From contig URRJ01000070.1 in the NCBI GenBank assembly GCA_900550205.1, positions 1-9,693 on the forward strand: a stretch of 9,693 nucleotides of DNA, read 5' to 3'. Positions 6,414 to 9,693 of this stretch are shown one piece after another. The translations under genes were made by a program, and so were the position numbers. How positions within the stretch are numbered: position 1 is the first letter of the stretch; every line of letters begins with the position of its first letter. The DNA comes from an uncultured Collinsella sp. GTDB lineage: Bacteria > Actinomycetota > Coriobacteriia > Coriobacteriales > Coriobacteriaceae. The notes under the pieces are model-generated. The model had not been told where the DNA came from and did not search any database. It saw only the letters and a list, made by a program, of their open reading frames with translations.

Positions 6414-9400
6414 ATGCCTAAACGTACTGACATCAAGCGTATCCTCGTCATTGGTTCGGGCCCCATCGTTATCGGTCAGGCCTGTGAGTTTGACTACTCC
6501 GGCGCCCAGGCCTGCAAGGTGCTCAAGGAGGATGGCTTTGAGGTCATCCTAGTCAACTCCAACCCGGCAACCATCATGACCGACCCGGGTCTTGCCGACC
6601 GCACCTATGTTGAGCCTATCACTGCCGAGTTCATTGAGCGCGTGATTAAGAAGGAGCGTCCGGACGCGCTGCTGCCCACGCTGGGCGGCCAGACCGGTCT
6701 GAACGCTGCCGTCGAGCTGGCAAAGGACGGCACGCTCGACAAGTACGGCGTCGAGATGATCGGTTGCGACCTGGCCGCCATCGAGCGCGGCGAGGACCGC
6801 AAGCTCTTTAACGAGGCCATGGCCGAGATCGGCCTGGAGGTCGCGCGCTCGGGCTACGCCTACAGCGTGGCTGACGCCGAGGCCATCGCCGAGCGCGTGG
6901 GGTATCCCTGCGTGCTGCGTCCGAGCTTTACCCTCGGCGGTGCCGGCGGCGGCATCGCGCATACCCACGAGGAGCTCGTCTCCATCGTGAGTCAGGGTCT
7001 TGAGCTTTCGCCCGCCCACGAGGTGCTGGTCGAGGAGTCCATCGAGGGCTGGAAAGAGTACGAGATGGAGGTCATGCGCGACCATGCCGGCAACGGCATC
7101 ATCGTGTGCTCCATCGAGAATCTCGACCCCATGGGCGTGCATACCGGCGACTCCATCACGGTGGCGCCGGCGCAGACCCTGAGTGACCTTGAGTACCAGC
7201 GCATGCGTGTCGCGTCGCTCGCCATTCTGGAGAAGATTGGCGTCGAGACCGGCGGATCCAACGTGCAGTTTGCCGTGAACCCCCAGACCGGCCGCCTCAT
7301 TGTCATCGAGATGAACCCGCGCGTGAGCCGTTCGTCCGCGCTGGCCTCCAAGGCCACGGGTTTCCCCATCGCCAAGGCCGCCGCGCGCCTTGCCGTGGGC
7401 TATACGCTCGACGAGATCGTCAACGACATTACCAAGGCAACGCCCGCCTGCTTTGAGCCCACGATTGACTACTGCGTGGTCAAGGTGCCGCGCTTTGCCT
7501 TCGAGAAGTTCAAGGGTACCGACCCCACGCTCACCACGCGCATGAAGGCCGTGGGCGAGATCATGGCGATCGGCCGCACCTTCGAGGAAGCCTTTGGCAA
7601 GGCCATGCGTTCGCTGGAGGACGGGCATCAGGGCATTTGTGCCGGTGGCAAGGAAGGTGCCGACAAGCTGAGCGACGATGAGCTCGCTCAGGCCGTGGCA
7701 ACGCCGACCGAGCACCGCATTTTCTTTGTGGTCGAGGCCCTGCGCCGTGGCTGGGACATCGCCCACATCCATGCCATCTGTGGCATCGATCCGTGGTACC
7801 TCAACCGCATCAACGACATGGTGCAGGTTCAGGAGAGCATCCGCGGCCTGCGTGTGGAGGACATTGACGCCGACGCGATGCGTCTGCTCAAGCAGTATGG
7901 CACGAGTGACGCCGAGATTGCCGCACTGACCGGCTCGGATGAGCGCTTTGTGCGCGCTTACCGTAAGGGTCTGGGCGTGGTCCCCAGCATGAAGACGGTC
8001 GACACCTGCGCGGCCGAGTTCTCGAGTGCCACGGAATACCACTACAAGACCTACGAGAACATCTACCGCACGAGCCCGAACGCCAAGAAGTGCGTGGCCC
8101 CCGACGAGACCACGCCGGCAGATAAGCCCAAAGCGATGATTCTGGGTGCCGGACCCAATCGCATTGGCCAGGGTATCGAGTTTGACTACTGCTGCGTGCA
8201 TGCGAGCTATGCGCTGGCGGCCCGCGGCTTTGAGACCATCATGGTCAACTGCAATCCCGAGACCGTTTCGACCGACTACGACACGTCCGACCGCCTGTAT
8301 TTTGAGCCGCTCACCTACGAGGACGTCATGGACGTCATTGACGTTGAGCGTCCCGACGGCGTCGTGGTGACGCTCGGCGGCCAGACCCCGCTTAAGCTGG
8401 CGCGCATGCTCGAGGAGAGCGGCGTCAACATCATGGGCACCAAGCCCGATGCCATCGACTTTGCCGAGGACCGCGAGCGCTTTGCCGCCCTGCTCGACAA
8501 GCTGGGCATTATGTATCCGCCGGCGGGCCAGGCCACCTCGTTTGAGGAGGCCGAGGCCGTGGCCGCGCACATCGGCTACCCGCTGCTGGTGCGTCCGAGC
8601 TACGTGCTGGGCGGCCGCGGCATGATGATCGCTTACGATGCCGAGCATCTGCGCGATTACATGGCCGAGGCTGCGCGCATTAGCCCCGACTACCCGGTGT
8701 ATCTGGACCGCTTCCTGGAGGGTGCAATCGAGTCCGATGTCGACGCCCTGTGCGATGGCGAAGAGGTCTACATCGGCGGTATCCTGGAGCATATCGAGGA
8801 GGCCGGTATTCACTCCGGCGACTCTGCGACCTGCATCCCGCCGTTCAGCTTTAGCGAGAGCCTGCAGGCAAAGCTTCGCGAGACCACGCGCCGCATCGCG
8901 ATGGCGCTGGGCGTGCGCGGCCTGGTCAACGTGCAGTACGCCATCAAGGGCGAGACCGTCTACGTGATCGAGGCCAACCCGCGCGCGAGCCGCACCGTGC
9001 CGTTTATCTCCAAGGCCACCGGCGTGCCGCTGGCCAAGTGCGCGGCGCGTATCATGGCAGGCGATTCTATCGCGAGCCTGGGCCTGCCGAGCGACGAGCG
9101 TCAGCTGGACTGGTTCTGCATGAAGGAAGCCGTTATGCCCTGGGGTCGTTTCCCGGGCGCCGACGTTATCCTGGGACCCGAGATGAAGTCGACGGGCGAG
9201 GTCATGGGTATCGCCAAGAGCTATCCCGAGGCATACGCCAAGACGCAGCTGGCGATCGACTACAACCTGCCCGATCCGAGCAGCGGCAAGGTGTTCATTA
9301 GCGTGTGCGACCGCGACAAGCGTCATATCCTTTCGGTCGCGCGTATCCTGCGCTACCTGGGCTTTGATATCTGCTCCACCGAGGGCACGGCGCGCGTGCT

Positions 9401-9693
9401 GCGTGGAGGCAACGTGACGTGTGAGGTCGTGGAGAAGATCAGCGGCCCGCACGACGGCGAGCGTCCCAACATCGGCGACCTCATCGCCGATGGCAAGATT
9501 GCGGTAATCATCAACACGCCGTACGGTCCGGGCTCGCGTGGCGATGGCTACTTGCTGCGTACCGAGGCCGTGCGCCGCGGCGTGACCTGCGTGACGGCGA
9601 TGTCCGCGGCCAACACGTACGTGAGCGCCATCGAGGCCGTGCGTGAGGACCAGCAGGGTCACGGCAGCGCCAACGACATGGGCATGGACGTCA
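6414..9693 (+). CDS. carB: Carbamoyl-phosphate synthase large subunit, 3' end beyond the window
   Basis: CarB makes carbamoyl phosphate from bicarbonate, ammonia and two ATP in two related ATP-grasp halves. The start MPKRTDIKRILVIGSGPIVI matches the E. coli start almost residue for residue, and ATG 6414 has TAGGAGGT 7 nt upstream. The first half keeps E. coli numbering: Arg129 (GEDRK), Arg169 (RPSFTLGG), Glu299 and Asn301 (VIEMNPRVSRSS). The second half starts near residue 570 (MILGAGPNRIGQG), with Arg727 (RPSYVLGGRG) and Glu853 (VIEANPRASRT), so about 12 residues are inserted in the middle region relative to E. coli. A regulatory MGS-like domain starts near 957 (KVFISVCDRDKR, STEGTA, IINTPYGPG), where nucleotides such as UMP or IMP bind in the E. 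coli enzyme. The frame is open for 1093 codons to the window end, already past the E. coli length of 1073, so only a short tail should be missing. Confidence 0.98.
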   Translation, partial: MPKRTDIKRILVIGSGPIVIGQACEFDYSGAQACKVLKEDGFEVILVNSNPATIMTDPGLADRTYVEPITAEFIERVIKKERPDALLPTLGGQTGLNAAVELAKDGTLDKYGVEMIGCDLAAIERGEDRKLFNEAMAEIGLEVARSGYAYSVADAEAIAERVGYPCVLRPSFTLGGAGGGIAHTHEELVSIVSQGLELSPAHEVLVEESIEGWKEYEMEVMRDHAGNGIIVCSIENLDPMGVHTGDSITVAPAQTLSDLEYQRMRVASLAILEKIGVETGGSNVQFAVNPQTGRLIVIEMNPRVSRSSALASKATGFPIAKAAARLAVGYTLDEIVNDITKATPACFEPTIDYCVVKVPRFAFEKFKGTDPTLTTRMKAVGEIMAIGRTFEEAFGKAMRSLEDGHQGICAGGKEGADKLSDDELAQAVATPTEHRIFFVVEALRRGWDIAHIHAICGIDPWYLNRINDMVQVQESIRGLRVEDIDADAMRLLKQYGTSDAEIAALTGSDERFVRAYRKGLGVVPSMKTVDTCAAEFSSATEYHYKTYENIYRTSPNAKKCVAPDETTPADKPKAMILGAGPNRIGQGIEFDYCCVHASYALAARGFETIMVNCNPETVSTDYDTSDRLYFEPLTYEDVMDVIDVERPDGVVVTLGGQTPLKLARMLEESGVNIMGTKPDAIDFAEDRERFAALLDKLGIMYPPAGQATSFEEAEAVAAHIGYPLLVRPSYVLGGRGMMIAYDAEHLRDYMAEAARISPDYPVYLDRFLEGAIESDVDALCDGEEVYIGGILEHIEEAGIHSGDSATCIPPFSFSESLQAKLRETTRRIAMALGVRGLVNVQYAIKGETVYVIEANPRASRTVPFISKATGVPLAKCAARIMAGDSIASLGLPSDERQLDWFCMKEAVMPWGRFPGADVILGPEMKSTGEVMGIAKSYPEAYAKTQLAIDYNLPDPSSGKVFISVCDRDKRHILSVARILRYLGFDICSTEGTARVLRGGNVTCEVVEKISGPHDGERPNIGDLIADGKIAVIINTPYGPGSRGDGYLLRTEAVRRGVTCVTAMSAANTYVSAIEAVREDQQGHGSANDMGMDV

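Noticed and set aside
6549..9662. 1037-codon open frame on the minus strand, opposite carB
   Set aside because: The + strand over the same bases encodes full-length conserved CarB with catalytic residues at E. coli-like positions. The minus frame yields a low-information His/Gly/Ala/Arg/Val-rich sequence with no recognisable domain, the typical reverse-strand shadow of a GC-rich, codon-biased gene.

Overview
The window is a compact, high-GC bacterial chromosome segment in which every gene lies on the + strand. Protein style, GC-rich third codon positions, strong Shine-Dalgarno sites and gene content suggest an actinobacterium of the class Coriobacteriia, most likely Collinsella or a close relative. 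That placement rests on general recognition and was not tested by a search. Nothing looks like a prophage, an insertion sequence with transposase, or a CRISPR array. This is core metabolism with some interesting intergenic RNA/DNA structure.

Layout: (1) 1-975, the 3' three quarters of purD (purine synthesis), entering from outside the window. (2) 997-1692, a Nudix hydrolase of the ADP-ribose pyrophosphatase type, 21 nt after purD and probably co-transcribed with it. (3) 1693-1774, a short gap with a perfect 12-bp inverted repeat. (4) 1775-3547, a half-size ABC exporter (membrane domain fused to ATPase), followed after 19 nt by (5) 3567-4526, an unrecognised single-pass membrane protein. (6) 4527-4809, a structured intergenic region: a classical terminator, a 107-nt nearly perfect inverted repeat overlapping it, an AT-rich promoter-like stretch, and a hairpin matching the PyrR-binding consensus just before the carA ribosome-binding site. 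(7) carA, 4810-6315, and carB, 6414 to the window end, encode the two subunits of carbamoyl-phosphate synthase. carB has passed the length of E. coli CarB but its stop codon lies beyond the window.

The window therefore joins the end of a purine gene cluster to the start of a pyrimidine/arginine precursor operon, separated by a transport pair. The best regulatory inference is that carAB is controlled by PyrR at the level of translation: the hairpin loop fits the PyrR consensus, and a lower stem would pair with the carA Shine-Dalgarno. Other points of interest are the 107-nt repeat (REP/MITE-like), which shares its CTGGGAC/GTCCCAG ends with the smaller repeat at 1705-1743; an insertion of about 36 residues in the CarA glutaminase domain; and an odd CarA C-terminal tail whose codon use suggests another frame. 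A 1037-codon open frame on the minus strand opposite carB is a codon-bias shadow.
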